A stretch of DNA of 64,000 bases from NCBI GenBank assembly GCA_000827265.1, contig KN834758.1:372001-436000 (forward strand). The letters run 5' to 3'. Each line of letters opens with the position of its first letter. Positions within the stretch are counted from its first letter, which is position 1. This DNA is from Collybiopsis luxurians FD-317 M1 (lineage: Eukaryota > Basidiomycota > Agaricomycetes > Agaricales > Omphalotaceae). The notes below the pieces were generated by a model. It was not told where the DNA came from. It did not search any database and saw only the letters and a program-made list of their open reading frames with translations. Below are positions 35,051 through 46,289 of this stretch, piece by piece. A program made the translations under genes and the position numbers.

Positions 35051-35729
35051 ATGGCGTCTCTTTTCCATAACCACGATGGTCCACTTTTACCAGAATTCTT
35101 AACGCTACTCGTCAAAGGTCCATATCCTACAGCTGCCCCGTTCAATTTAGCTCTGTCATTTCCAAAGCGCAGTGTTATCATGTTATCTTCTCGTGATAAC
35201 CTGCGTCCTCTGCTTCAAGGTCAAAAATTAACTGGTAGAATTGCAGCATTCGCCGAGCAAGTACAGATTTTGTGCGTCCATTCTCGATTTAACCACGAGA
35301 ACTTCATCAAATACTCTACCCAGCTACCCTCCCACAGCAGCTCATATGGCACTTATTCTATCTGCCCTCCAAGTTATCCAGACAGAGTCTATGCCTCCCG
35401 ATACTTCGAGCTATTCTCCTCACTTACTTAAACCGCCTGGGCCTGCACTAGTAATCATTCACGAGCTTTCTGCGTATTTCTCGAATACCCACTCGTCTTC
35501 CATGCCGTCATCGTCGTACCTCTCACTCGTGATGCGGGCTATATCTCTGGCATCCCGTCTAGGTGCACGTCTTGCTATTTTTGACACCCAGGTCAATCAA
35601 CTCAGGATGCCAGTGTATCTCGACCCGAACTCGCACTCGGAGCGTATGCAGGAGATAGCTCCGTTATTGGTAAATTATATTGAACATATCATTGACTTTG
35701 AAACGGCGCAGAATAGCACTGAGAGCTAG
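35051..35729 (+). CDS. Unrecognised protein, two-exon model
   Basis: ATG 35051 gives MASLFHNHDGPLLPEFLTLL and continues PKRSVIMLSSRDNLRPLLQ. The frame must then change: a 118-bp intron (35220-35337, donor GTCAAA, acceptor CTCCCACAG, ATTTAAC branch candidate) joins it to AHMALILSALQVIQTESM. The rest contains GPALVIIHELSAYFS, SLVMRAISLASRLGARLAI and LLVNYIEHIIDFE, ending at TAG 35727-35729. Alternating beta-strand and helix predictions hint at an alpha/beta fold. I do not recognise a family. If the intron is wrong, a genuine frameshift remains near 35230-35290. Confidence 0.6.
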
Positions 35730-36076
35730 CAAACGTCGGTTCATAAGCGAGCTATCCATCACACTTTGTGTTTACTATTTACGAGATCCACGCCCATACT
35801 CTACACAGTGACCGCTGCTAGCAAAATACTTCCCTTATCAACCGTTCTTGGGAGGGGAATACATAAAAGCATGCTATGTCAGATTGATTTCGATGTCGAC
35901 AATGAAACACAGTGATGGCAGCGTTTGAGACATTTCTGGCGAAAAATCAACTCCGCAGATAACTGAAACTCAGTGACAATCCTGAGCGCCCGACGAAGCT
36001 GTGCGCACTCTTGAATGTCTAGCTACGGATCTGGCGCTGCTAGAATATGGACTGAGTTGCAGACTCTCGATATCCG
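35730..36076. other. Convergent 3' ends, nothing seen
   Basis: About 350 bp between the unknown gene and the DUF6534 gene on the other strand. No open frame, repeat or RNA gene can be supported. Confidence 0.4.
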
Positions 36077-37781
36077 TCAACGCCATGCTTGGATAGTGAG
36101 TGTTTGCCCTGGTTGTGGAGTTCTGAATCGTCGTTTGATCTTGTATGATGGGCTAAAGTATAAACTTCCGTGATTATTCCAAGTCATTTTGAAAACGTTA
36201 TTAAGGCGCACCGTTTGCAAGGGACGAGAATCGTTGTAAAGCTTCCACTGTAGGTTTTGTCTGGAATTCAGGGTCTGCAAAAAAGTGAAATAGCGATTGA
36301 AATTGAAATTATTAGAAAGCAGTCACAGATACATGGTATGAGGACGTGCCGCTAATAATGTGTTTCTGGACGCAGAATTATGAGATTGACGCTGCTAACT
36401 CCAGACAATGTTAGCCACGTACGTATATACTCTACCCAATGGCTGATAGACCGTATTCAATTTTCAGAGTAGTTTGAATGAAGGAAAGGCTCACAGTGGA
36501 AAAAAGTACACCCAGGAGTGTGGCTGGCCAAAGAGTCTGCGGCTCTGAAAGTGAGAATTATGTAGTCTCAGCAGGGCGAAGGGCAACCCACGAAGGTAAG
36601 AAGAGTCATGATCTACAGTCCGGTCAGCATCGTCAATATAGAGCACAAAAGGTCGATCGCACAGAACAGAAGCTCGCGAAAGACGCGGATTCAACGGCGT
36701 CGTGCATCAATCGCGAAATAACACGGTCAGTCCCTGAGTATTTTAGATCCTAAACATTGCGCAGAACGAGCGAAAAAAATACTTTTGAAAACGTACGGTG
36801 CAAACCGGTGCGGCTTCTTCGCAAGTAAAATATGAGGCATGAGCTGGAAAACATTACAATCATGATTCAGATCTTGAAACAATGAGGTTGTATTCTGCAG
36901 CCATACCTAATCATAACATCGGCTGCGGCTGTAAGAGCCTTCCGACTAGTTTTTATTTGAAAGATAAGAGCACGAAAAAGAAGGCTTGACACTCGTCGCG
37001 TAAACGCACCTGTCAACCACAATAATGAAACTTTTTAATGCTGCCACGCTGGGGCAGAAAATTCAATGGCTTCTACGGATGAGACGAAGAGACTCTTTGT
37101 ATACCTCTTTCCTTGCACTAGACTTCGAGCCACTGTTGCGATTGCCAGGATTGCCTTGATAGACTCGATCAATCAACACTTACATCCTTGCAATTTTGTA
37201 TGGCACTAAGCCTACCTCAAGTATCGGCAGGGTCACTAAAACAACAAACACGATCCAACTGCCTGAAAGCTTCTTCACGCGGTACGAAAGATAGATTTGA
37301 ATGGGACATGTAGAGCTTATGCTAATCGTCAATGCTCGATTCCACGGCGTTCAAGGCATAACAACCCACAGAACCGTCACAACAGGGGTGACAGCGATCA
37401 TCCATGGAACTGTTGCGAGAAATGATGGGTTCCTATAATTTTCAACAGCGTATTGCCAGAGCAGATACACCGCTAATATAGAGTGGACGGTGTTGACAAG
37501 CAGCTCCCAGTAAATTAGCATTCTTAGCAAAGAGAGGGTCAAAACACTCGAAGGCCTACTGAACAGTAACTTAAGCCTACCTCAACCAAAAGTGGTCTCG
37601 AGTGTCAGATGTAAGATATGTTATAAATTGCAGAAAGCAGAGGCCGTAAAGGAATGTGTTGATCTATGTCGCATTGAGAATCTTAATGTCGAGAAAAAAC
37701 CTTATCACATACCATGACGGCAACGAGAACCGGGCCCACAGTCAAAGGAGCTTGTATGTCTGTCGCACTCGAGGCAACCAT
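36077..37781 (-). CDS. DUF6534-type multi-pass membrane protein
   Basis: Reconstructed from short exons on the minus strand. MVASSATDIQAPLTVGPVLV (exon 1, ATG 37781) is followed by INTFLYGLCFLQFITYL, TLSLLRMLIYWELLVNTVHS with ILAVYLLWQYAVENYRNP, SSTCPIQIYLSYRVKKLSG with SWIVFVVLVTLPILEVG, KALTAAADVMI-SSCLIFYL with RRSRTGLH, DRVISRLMHDAV and finally TLNSRQNLQWKLY, ending at 36077. Features typical of DUF6534: Gly-rich first helix, D/N-TVHS helix, Q-x-Y-x-SYR-x-x-KLSG loop, AADVxI helix, RSRTG loop and the NSRQxL end. These seven-helix proteins are abundant in agaricomycetes and have no known function. Exon borders in 36300-37100 are unclear, so decay of the middle part cannot be excluded. Confidence 0.6.
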
Positions 37782-38717
37782 AATCTGCCTTTCAAACGAG
37801 CAAGGTGTTGTTGCTAGGGAATGGAAACCGCGGGGGTGTGTTTGAAGGTATAGATGGTTGAGGAATAAGAATGAGTGACAGTACTTAGGCACACTTCGTT
37901 ATACAGTTGTAGACCATTGGCAAGCCTGGCCTATGTGCATGGAAAATTCTGTGACGCCACCAAGAATCGCAGATTCGTGGAAACGATTTTATTCGTTCCT
38001 TGCGGCACGTGCAGTGTCAATTCACTAAACCCTCAACCTGTCCTTCAATCCTGAGATGGAGCAAGGGGGAAACTAGGAGTGCGACTTGAAACCCTCAAAA
38101 TATGTGTTGCCGATTATATTGCGACGGACCCGACGATGCGATTTGGGCCATGAAGCGAATACTAATGATATCGCCAAGATCCAGACAGCCGTGTATATTA
38201 TTATAGTTATAATTATGTACTGTAATACTCTTCCGAGCGTGCAAGATGCAATCTTCCAAAACCAGATGCTATGATGCCTATATATAAGTGAACTGAACCA
38301 AAGCGCACGATTAACTGAATTCCGTATATGCTAATGATCGTAGTCCTGGCACAGCAAGGCCGGTATATGATCCCAAAGGGAGAGAAGATACTGTTGCGAA
38401 GGCTCTATGGTCTTTTTGATAATAGGCTGTTGATAATAGGCTGAAGTTCGAACCTTGAATCAAAAATTTCGAGCACGGTTTAAGCTAAATACTGAAGAGA
38501 AAAAAAATAACTCTCTAACAAGGCATAAGCCGATGCCCAAACACGGACGAAGATGAAAAAGTAGGCATACTGAAAGTATCTTGAATATTGATCTAGCACT
38601 CTGGGCCATTGTACAAACTTAGCTGCAGCACAGTTCCAGTTTTTGAATTCTGGATGGTAAGAGAAGACATGGGATTACGGGTACACGATGAAGGACGGTA
38701 TTACAAAAAAACTAATG
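37782..38717. other. Gene-free 0.9 kb with a TATA-like run
   Basis: Between the DUF6534 promoter and the SmG 3' end. A TATATATAAG run lies at 38278-38287, and GATAATAGGCTG is repeated near 38418-38445. I find no gene following the TATA-like run. Confidence 0.4.
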
Positions 38718-39050
38718 CTAGCGCATGGCTTCAAGGGTTTCCATGCTCGTTACGCTGTTCCCTCTTATTACCTGTGAAATGACTCAGTTGAGTTTTTGAG
38801 CAGTACCATGCTGGATTAACATACAACAGTGCCAATAGGATGTCTACTTCCTGGCGTGCTTTCTTCATGTGCGTCGTCAATAACGAGGTTGAGAAAGAGA
38901 TCGTATCCACGCAACGTTCCGGATACTTTTCTACCGCCTTGAAGATGGACGAAAAGTCTTTTGTCCATGAACTAGAAAGTAGTCAGCTCAATATACAGAA
39001 TTTAAATTGTGGCACACCTTTTTGAGCTCTGGCTGAGAGGCTTTGGACAT
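38718..39050 (-). CDS. SNRPG: Small nuclear ribonucleoprotein G (SmG)
   Basis: Three exons, none visible as a long frame. MSKASQPELKK (ATG 39050), an intron GTGTGC...TTCTAG, then FMDKRLFVHLQGGRKVSG, TLRGYDLFLNLVIDDA and STPGSRHPIGTV, an intron GTATGT...CACAG, then VIRGNSVTSMETLEAMR with TAG at 38718-38720. The Sm1 motif (GGRKVSGTLRGYDLFLNLVID) and Sm2 motif (IGTVVIRGNSV) and the PELKKFMDK start match SmG across its full length of about 77 residues. SmG is one of the seven ring proteins of spliceosomal snRNPs. It lies head-to-head with the RGG-rich gene, 80 bp between starts. Confidence 0.95.
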
Positions 39051-39130
39051 TTTGGTGAAACTGAAGAAAAGAAATAAGCTCTGCCCGAAAAAGGCAATTC
39101 TTGTTTGTGTCTGTGTAGTCACAATAGTTG

Positions 39131-41077
39131 ATGGACACCACCGCGAAGCCCTCAGCCTCGACGAGAGAGAGGCGGGACTGGGCTCGCAGTCCCAATGGCG
39201 AAGCCTCGTCAGCCTTCAGTGGTTTGGAAAGTCGAGGAAAAAGAGGTGAAAGACGGGGAGGACCTCCCAGAGGTCGGGGCGGAGGTAGAGGCGCTGGGCG
39301 AGGAGCCAGGGGTGGCACAAGAACAAGGGGTGCTAGTGCAAGCTCGACGACGACAACAGCGACGACCACAGCAGAGGCCGCCAGCAAAACTCCTGCACCG
39401 GTATCCAAGACATCTTCCAAGGCGTCTGACACGACCACCACCAAAGGTCCGACCTCTGGAAAACCCCGGGCTAGTCGACGCTTAACTGCCGCAAAGTCAA
39501 TCCCTCAAATCACGGTACCTCCGCCATCGACGACATCGACGCTTGCAACGTCGAAGCTCGACGAAATTAATGCTCTCGTTGAACACGTACGGGCTGGAGC
39601 TCTTACTCCGAACGGCCCGATCACTCCCTTTACCCCCAGTCACATCGATTGGGCTGGCGACGACGACGACGACGGCAGTTTACCTGACCTCAATGACTGG
39701 GGCGTTAACACCAGCAGCGCAGATCCGGCTAGTGCGGTGGCTGCTTCAGCCAAACCAAACACCATTTCACCCATCCTCGTCGAAGGTCTCAAGTCTCTTC
39801 CCGAGCCCAAGGTGCCGGAACATCCTGAGCCAGAGAATGAACCGAAATCGACCTCCGCTGCTGACTTTGAGCGTCTTCCCTCTGACCCGGAACCTTTGCC
39901 AGCTAAGCCTGCTGAATCACCCCCCGACATCACTGTCCCAGAAGTTTCTGTCTCCGTCTCGACCTCGACTTCGACTTCATCGTCTCTACATCCTTCGTTG
40001 CCCCCTAAACCTGCTGTTTCTGGGTCGACATCCCGCTCTCAGCCAAGAACCAAGTCAGGTCCTGGTGCTGGAAAGGATAATTCCCGTGGTGGAGGCACCC
40101 CCCGTCCCCCCCGAGATCGAACCGCCCGTCAGTATAATAAGAATACCACTCAGCCAGGGCCTACACCTGCCAAAATTAACACCAATCCTGACGCTACTCT
40201 CATTTCAAAAAACTCCATCGCTACTACCACAACAATGAAGGACAAACCAATGTCTGGCGGTGTTCCACTCTCTACAGGCGGTACCTCGACTATGACACCT
40301 CCAGACTCACCTCATCAAGGGAAAGGTTTGACGGACTCTGTACATGCTCCCAAGGAGGCCACTGAGTCGTTAACGGTCTCCACAGACCCCGTCCGGTCAA
40401 AGTCTAACACTCCTTCTCCGCTGCCAACGAAGCCCGGTGCTAGTTCTGGCTCGTATGTCCCTCCCCATACGCGTTCATCGTTTGTTCCAACCCCTGTTCC
40501 TCCGCGAAGCTCCGACGGAGGTCTGACCACGGAATTTATCTTCCCCTCCCTCAGTCCAAGTCCTATTTCAGGACATTATCCTACTGGACCCCGTGGGCCG
40601 GGCGGAGGCCCTAGCGGAGGCCCTGAAACGTCGAGTGGTCCGAAAGGAAGTTCAGGGGGGGCTAACTGGAGAAACAATTTCGGCAATGGGTTTGGTAATG
40701 GGAATGGAGGCAGAAATGGGTACAACAATCGACATAACTACAACCATCCTCCACGATACAATCAAGGTCCCTTCCGACCTGTACATCAATCTCAGTTCCC
40801 TCATAAGTTGTCGTCGCAGAACTCCCCTCCTGATGCTCAGTCTAACAACAGTAGCAACAGTTCGTTCCCCTACTCTCATTCCCACAGTTCCGTTGACAAT
40901 TCCTCTCGCGACAACAACTCGTCGACGCACACGCCGTCTCCTCATCATACACCTCGCCACACACCTAGTCACACGCCGCACCACTCCAGAGAACATTCGG
41001 TGTCAAGGCCAGTTATTACAGGCGATGCGATATCGAAGTTGGCGAGGACAATTGCAGGAAGTCCAGCGAAGGCATAG
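39131..41077 (+). CDS. RGG- and Ser/Pro-rich protein, probably RNA-associated
   Basis: One intronless frame of about 648 codons, starting MDTTAKPSASTRERRDWA and ending at TAG 41075-41077. An N-terminal Arg-Gly box (RGGPPRGRGGGRGAGRGARG) is followed by Ser/Thr/Pro-rich sequence, an acidic-aromatic patch (IDWAGDDDDDGSLPDLNDW), a SYVPPHTRSSFVP segment, a Gly/Asn-rich RNNFGNGFGNGNGG stretch and a His/Ser/Thr-rich tail with repeated HTP units. An RGG box plus a W-acidic patch is common in mRNP proteins. I do not recognise an orthologue. It probably shares a promoter with SmG. Confidence 0.8.
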   Translation: MDTTAKPSASTRERRDWARSPNGEASSAFSGLESRGKRGERRGGPPRGRGGGRGAGRGARGGTRTRGASASSTTTTATTTAEAASKTPAPVSKTSSKASDTTTTKGPTSGKPRASRRLTAAKSIPQITVPPPSTTSTLATSKLDEINALVEHVRAGALTPNGPITPFTPSHIDWAGDDDDDGSLPDLNDWGVNTSSADPASAVAASAKPNTISPILVEGLKSLPEPKVPEHPEPENEPKSTSAADFERLPSDPEPLPAKPAESPPDITVPEVSVSVSTSTSTSSSLHPSLPPKPAVSGSTSRSQPRTKSGPGAGKDNSRGGGTPRPPRDRTARQYNKNTTQPGPTPAKINTNPDATLISKNSIATTTTMKDKPMSGGVPLSTGGTSTMTPPDSPHQGKGLTDSVHAPKEATESLTVSTDPVRSKSNTPSPLPTKPGASSGSYVPPHTRSSFVPTPVPPRSSDGGLTTEFIFPSLSPSPISGHYPTGPRGPGGGPSGGPETSSGPKGSSGGANWRNNFGNGFGNGNGGRNGYNNRHNYNHPPRYNQGPFRPVHQSQFPHKLSSQNSPPDAQSNNSSNSSFPYSHSHSSVDNSSRDNNSSTHTPSPHHTPRHTPSHTPHHSREHSVSRPVITGDAISKLARTIAGSPAKA

Positions 41078-41645
41078 GGTGTGCTTGGCGTGCTTATGGA
41101 CACGTAAGAAGATGGGCGGAAGGTATAGGGATACGGAAGAGATGCAGGCAGTCCGCTGAAGAAGGTGGTGGGGAGTTGCCGCGTACGGACTGAAAGCAGG
41201 GAAGAAGGCAGGGAAGACAGGAAAATTTCGCAAATTTGCATATCTATTTATTCTTCGTCTGTTCTCGAACCCATTCAAAAGTCTCAATCTACTTTCAATC
41301 TATCTCGGAATCTGTTTTTTCCTTTTTTCAATTTTTCTGTATCTCACTGCCGTCATGTACATATCATACTCTATACCATTCTAGCTTCCCTCTTCTTGCA
41401 ATTTTTTCCTTTTTCCTTTTTCCTTACCCTATCACGAATCATCTCTCAACTCGTTGACTTATGAGTTTCACTCGCACTTAGCTTCGTTATGCCATCCCAA
41501 CGCTTGATGTTGTTTCTGTTTACAGGTAGCTAGGAATGCAAAAGTTCTGTCTAGGTTTCGCGTCTAAGTGTTCTGCACCTCACTGACCGCACATGACCTG
41601 TGATATGTAACCTCCTTGAGCGCTTAACTGACGCGCGGAACCATC
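41078..41645. other. 3' UTR and intergenic, T/C-rich
   Basis: About 570 bp. From 41270 to 41450 the plus strand is strongly T/C-rich, typical of a fungal promoter or start region ahead of Mdm10. No gene is seen. Confidence 0.45.
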
Positions 41646-43150
41646 ATGCATCCTTTCGCGTCTTATGTTCTCCGAAATTACTACAAGGCCACAGGATGGA
41701 ACGAAGACAATTTATTTACCAATTTAACACGATCATCAGACGGTATACATTCAAAAGCTTCTGGTCCTACTCTGATCCTGACTTGGTAATCTTGCCGGAT
41801 AAATCCAGCCATTCTCGATTTCACAGTTCCCAAAGGCCTCCATCTTTCCATATCCAAATCCCCAAATGCTTTGTTCAAAACCACATACTCAATGAATGCG
41901 ATGCCTTCTCTGAATGGCTCGGTGGGATACATATTTACTTCCTGTGACCTCGACATCCAAAGTTCTGGGGACGTTCGGTTCAAGGACATGATCGAGCGCT
42001 TTAGAGTCTACGACCAGCCTCGAAGACCGGAAGGCAAAGGTGAAGAATGGCTTGCAGGCGAACGAGTGGACACTCGGGGTTGGTTTCCGTCAACTCGTTC
42101 TGAAGGTATACTCATAATCCAAGAACAGACTACCTTATGTATGGTCGCCTTTACATTCCTACCGGCCGACTCGATGCTCTTTACTCGACTCGTCTTTCGC
42201 CAAATTTGCAAGGAATCGTTGCTGCCATATCGGATCCTCCGTCACCGCTTTCTGCCCGATCTAATGTTAGCAATTTGATGCTTTCACTACAACATGATGT
42301 AGGAAAATGGTGTACTGAATATACGTATAGTGCGGAAGACTCAATGTGGGGTATCAAAGCTCTTCATAACTTTGGCAGGGTTCCCGGTTCGGGAGGCATG
42401 ACCGAAACTTTCCAAACACCCGCACGAGTCGGTGTAAAACGTGTGGACGAGGAAGATGCAGTGGAAGGAGGGTTGAAAGGACGACTATCCGCAGGCGCGG
42501 AGATTTATTTTAGTGCAAAAGAGAAGAGTGCAGGAGGTTGGTGGGGTGTTTGTTTCTTGGTACTCAGAATTCTCAGCTTTTCCCTTGCAGTTTCGACAGG
42601 TGTCAGGTTTTCCACAATACCGGACGCGAAACCTCCCTCTGCTGGCGGCCAAACTTTAACAGCTACCACTCCTCAACCGCCTACGACAATAACGGCGCTA
42701 TTCAACCCTATGCTTGGACATCTTTCAGGCGCCTATTCCGCCCGTATTTCTCGAGACCTCGCACTCTCTTCGCGGTTCGACTTCAACGTTTACTCGTATG
42801 AAAGTGAATGGACAATGGGCGCAGAATATTGGTTAAGGAAACAAAATGAGCCTGACGGAGATCTCCCTTCCGTTTCGACTCCGCTAGCAATGCCGGATGC
42901 TTCGAAGAGACAGATATACGGGGTAGTTAAAGCCCGAGCATCAACGAGTAATGTGAGTGTCCGATCTGTCTGCCTTCAAGCTTTGGTTTTAATCTTCACA
43001 TCTTAGGACGTCGCAATTCTCTGGGAAGGACGAATGCGAAATATGCTCATTAGCCTTGGTGTCATAGCTGATTTTTCTAGTCATGGGCGGGTGAAACCCA
43101 TTCGAGCTATGGGGATGGAACTGGCTTACTTTAGCTCGGATCAAACATAG
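41646..43150 (+). CDS. MDM10: Mdm10, ERMES/SAM beta-barrel protein
   Basis: Opens MHPFASYVLRNYYKATGW, the invariant start of Mdm10, and continues NEDNLFTNLTRSSD. After short introns come FKTTYSMNAMPSLNGSVG, YIFTSCDLDIQSSGDVRF, YGRLYIPTGRLDALYSTR, GKWCTEYTYSAEDSMWG, TGVRFSTIP, ITALFNPMLGHLSGAYSA and SRFDFNVYSYESEWTMGA, ending GRVKPIRAMGMELAYFSS with TAG at 43148-43150. Alternating amphipathic strands fit a porin-like 19-strand barrel of the mitochondrial outer membrane. Mdm10 anchors the ER-mitochondria encounter structure and assists Tom40 assembly at the SAM complex. At least four introns, including 42535-42590 and 42953-43006. Confidence 0.95.
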
Positions 43151-43375
43151 CTAATCTGTATTATTATTGTTATTATATGTACGAACCGTAATGAATCTTT
43201 GCTTTCCACTCTGAAAAATGAGCGCTTTAATGAGCGCTAATATGTTACTATTTTTTTTGACGCCTGTAACTTTCTGCGTTTAACTTCCTAAGGTTTACTT
43301 CCTCTTGACCTGCTCTGTTCTCTGCCTTTGCGGCATTTGCTGCGTCGCTTGCAGTCATCCCTTCCTTGTCAAAGG

Positions 43376-45391
43376 ATGAGCCGGTGCTGGCTCTTTCCTC
43401 CAATGCTTCGGGCAGTCTGCCGTCAAAACCTGTCCAAATTGTCCAACCGACAATACACTTCTACTACGCTCCCGACACTCTTTTCATACCCAAACGAACG
43501 CGACGAAAATGTTAACATATCTCCAGCGCATGCAAACTTGCGGCATTTACTTGCTTCGACTGAAGCTTCCCCAAATCGTATCTGGAATTCTTATACCAGC
43601 GCGATAAATTTGGCCGGGCTTGACGAAATCGATTTGAAAACGCACCAGAACGTGTTAAGACGCTGCACGCCCAACCTAAACGAAGTGCGTTGGAGCCACC
43701 AAAAGAGATATCTCACTCTGGCAAAGCCGGTCCCAGGACATGTACATGAAACGCGCTTCCAAAATATTATTCGAAATATCTTGTCTTTAGGCTACACGCC
43801 TTCGCGGGAGGACTATCATTTCGTATTAGCACAATTTGCTGCTGCGGGTTACAGTATTGGCTCCATAAATGTGTACGAGGAGATGATGAAGACCGCTGAG
43901 TGTCAGCCTGATAATGTGACGTTCGCACTGGTTATGCAGTCGATAGCGCATAGGCTGGTTATCCCCGAACGCAAAGCAGATCGCGCGGAAACTGTGAACC
44001 ATGCACGGAGGCTACTGAAGCGTCTTTTGGATGATATGCAAAGAACAGGAATGCCCTGGACGAGCACCAATATGGACTTGACCATACGGATAATGAAGCA
44101 CACATCTGACCTGGAAGGTTTCGATACTCTGCTTAGGTTGAGCTACGGTATTGATTTACGGTTCCCTGACAGGGTGGCATTGGATGCTCAGGCCAACTCT
44201 CTACTACCTTTCAGCTTGAACACCCTGAATACGATCATAGACATGTATGGCCGTAGCGGTGACGTGTCTAGGCTCGTCACAGCGTTCGAGGTTCTTACAG
44301 TGCCTCTACCCAATGCTCAGAAACACTTCGCGACTTCATTTGAGGACGAAGATGACTTTGGAGTCACGCCTCCGGACCCTTCCATCTCCTTCGGATATCC
44401 CTCCGCCGACCCTAATACTACGACTTTTGCGTTCCTACTTCGACACATCTGCCGATACAAGAAGACCGCACACCTTGCTCGTCACTATCTTCTTCAGGCC
44501 ATCAAGCTCGATATACAGACCTCACGGGCACTGCGTGCGAAACTCATTGTGACTCCGAATATTCTTGATGTCCCCTCTCCTCGTATTGCCGTCAATCGAT
44601 CCATGTTTCTCTCTGTCTTCGGTGCGAGTAACAGGGCCAGGAAAGTTCATCTCATGCGCTGGCTCATGCACCGTCTCCCCGGCGTCATTCGGAGAAAGAA
44701 AGCTGACGTCCTCCATATCACAAATTTCGTCAAACATCTCAAGCGAGTCGGACGCTGGCCTCCACCGCCTAAACCCCCGTCTTCTGATGTTCGTAAACCT
44801 CGCGTCCACTCCGCGAGATCTGGCCAGGAGTATGTCAAAGTCGACGATGTTCGTTGGCGCCTTGCGGATATTGATGATGTTCTCGCTGTCGATCCCGCTT
44901 TTCAGCAATCAATTCCAACATATACTCCGAAACCCATCGATCTCAAACTCCACTTGCGCATTTTGAAATCTGATATTTCAGATCTCACAGCATTTTACAC
45001 CTACGTTCGTACGGGATATGCACGCACAATCGAACGAGTGAAGGACAGGCTTGGCCGGAGGATCTGGAAAGGAAAGGACGTTTTTATTAAAAGCGGCGCA
45101 GATGGAGAGCCAACAGTGGGGTATCCACAGATGAGAAGTCGAGTGGACAAAGAAATTTGGAGGCAAACTGTAAATTATAAACCGAAACTTAGGAGTCGTT
45201 TTGCACGCCCACCATCCCACTTCTTTCACCGGTCCATCCGGCAACAGTTCTGGCAGGAAGTGGTCAAGGGAAAGGAGGCGGCCAAGGAGAACACCGCTAG
45301 ACGGGGACCCCCACCCTTGTTGTCGAGCGAAGCGAAACTCGAGTCTGGGAAATCAGAAGGACATCCGGATTCCCAACAATCTACGAGCTGA
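43376..45391 (+). CDS. Mitochondrial PPR-repeat protein
   Basis: A single exon of about 671 codons. The N-terminus (MSRCWLFPPMLRAVCRQN...LSNRQYTSTTLP) is Arg-rich and resembles a mitochondrial presequence. Helical pairs of the pentatricopeptide type follow, e.g. FQNIIRNILSLGYTPSRED, YHFVLAQFAAAGYSIGS, VYEEMMKTAECQPDNVTF, LNTIIDMYGRSGDVSRLV and FAFLLRHICRYKKTAHLA. The last third is basic and contains many Arg/Lys residues. Fungal PPR proteins bind organellar mRNA or rRNA. I cannot name the target. The frame is open to 43328 without another ATG. Confidence 0.8.
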   Translation: MSRCWLFPPMLRAVCRQNLSKLSNRQYTSTTLPTLFSYPNERDENVNISPAHANLRHLLASTEASPNRIWNSYTSAINLAGLDEIDLKTHQNVLRRCTPNLNEVRWSHQKRYLTLAKPVPGHVHETRFQNIIRNILSLGYTPSREDYHFVLAQFAAAGYSIGSINVYEEMMKTAECQPDNVTFALVMQSIAHRLVIPERKADRAETVNHARRLLKRLLDDMQRTGMPWTSTNMDLTIRIMKHTSDLEGFDTLLRLSYGIDLRFPDRVALDAQANSLLPFSLNTLNTIIDMYGRSGDVSRLVTAFEVLTVPLPNAQKHFATSFEDEDDFGVTPPDPSISFGYPSADPNTTTFAFLLRHICRYKKTAHLARHYLLQAIKLDIQTSRALRAKLIVTPNILDVPSPRIAVNRSMFLSVFGASNRARKVHLMRWLMHRLPGVIRRKKADVLHITNFVKHLKRVGRWPPPPKPPSSDVRKPRVHSARSGQEYVKVDDVRWRLADIDDVLAVDPAFQQSIPTYTPKPIDLKLHLRILKSDISDLTAFYTYVRTGYARTIERVKDRLGRRIWKGKDVFIKSGADGEPTVGYPQMRSRVDKEIWRQTVNYKPKLRSRFARPPSHFFHRSIRQQFWQEVVKGKEAAKENTARRGPPPLLSSEAKLESGKSEGHPDSQQSTS

Positions 45392-46191
45392 TCTGGTTTT
45401 TTGGTAGGCCTACTCACTAATTTGGATCGTTTCATAGCGTTAACACTCATGAAGGTGCTCAATGCTGCTTCCACTCGCCCTTGGCGCAAGCCATGCACAA
45501 ATCCTCCCGCCTGCGGCGCTTCGACGGCTCAGGTGTCGAGGCTGAAGGCGTCCGGTACTTCCGTGTTCTGCGTTCAGAGCAGTTTCTTTTTCAATATGAA
45601 TCTCGACATAACCGGACATGGCGAAAACCGCGAACATCATACGGAGAGGCCAATACCTCTGCGCGTACATACAGTAGTTTGTCTCCTCGTCCAGATGATG
45701 TTAAAAAGTCGATATCCCACATATTTAGTAGAAATTAGTAGATCCAGAGGATACATAACAACGGCGATTTTGGTAATTGTAAGAAAAGCCCGAGGCTCTG
45801 AGTGCTGTAGTTGAATGCCGGATTTTTTGGCATGTGAGATGACTGGATAATTGCTGTGGCAATACATAAGTATCTGTGGCAGACTTCAAGCTTCCAGATT
45901 GACTAGTCCAGAAATCATGACATCTCGGCAACGCAAACTGGTCCGTGCGCAGAGTTGCAGCTATAAAAGCGACCCCGGAGCAATTATACACCTCATACTT
46001 ACCTTGATGGCACAAGCTCCTTCACGTACCCGGGTTTGTGGGCTGTGGAGACCCTTCATAGCACGGCGACCTTGTCCATACAAAAGGTTTCTGCGGTTTG
46101 TATAGGCTCAGGCTTATGCACCGTCTCAATATTTTCCTGTCCCACATCGGCCACTCTGGCTGGGTGGGCTCTTTTTCGGTCGGGCGAAAGT

Positions 46192-46208
46192 CCTAACCCT
46201 AACCCTAA
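46192..46208. repeat. Interstitial telomere-like repeat
   Basis: CCTAACCCTAACCCTAA, nearly three units of the CCCTAA/TTAGGG repeat used at most fungal telomeres. It lies in intergenic DNA between the PPR and Rdx genes. It may be a telo-box-like regulatory word or a repair scar. Length is short, so chance is not excluded. Confidence 0.6.
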
Positions 46209-46289
46209 TACTCCCGAATAAGGAAGTAGACGGGTGATGCGTGATTCAGCTCTCAGAGGTACTTAGCGTTGGCATTCTGAAAAAATCTG

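Noticed and set aside
35230..35290. Sequencing-type frameshift in the gene at 35051
   Set aside because: A GT-AG intron with a good polypyrimidine acceptor at 35337 restores the frame, so an intact gene is the simpler reading; kept as a finding to check.
38278..38287. TATATATAAG as the promoter of a plus-strand gene
   Set aside because: No coding exon follows; the next gene to the right on that strand starts more than 800 bp away.
40920..41000. HTP-unit tandem repeat as a DNA repeat element
   Set aside because: It is a short coding low-complexity tract inside the RGG-rich protein, not a separate repeat.
45440..45867. Overlapping open frames on both strands after the PPR gene
   Set aside because: No frame shows a domain, targeting signal or splice pattern that I can defend.
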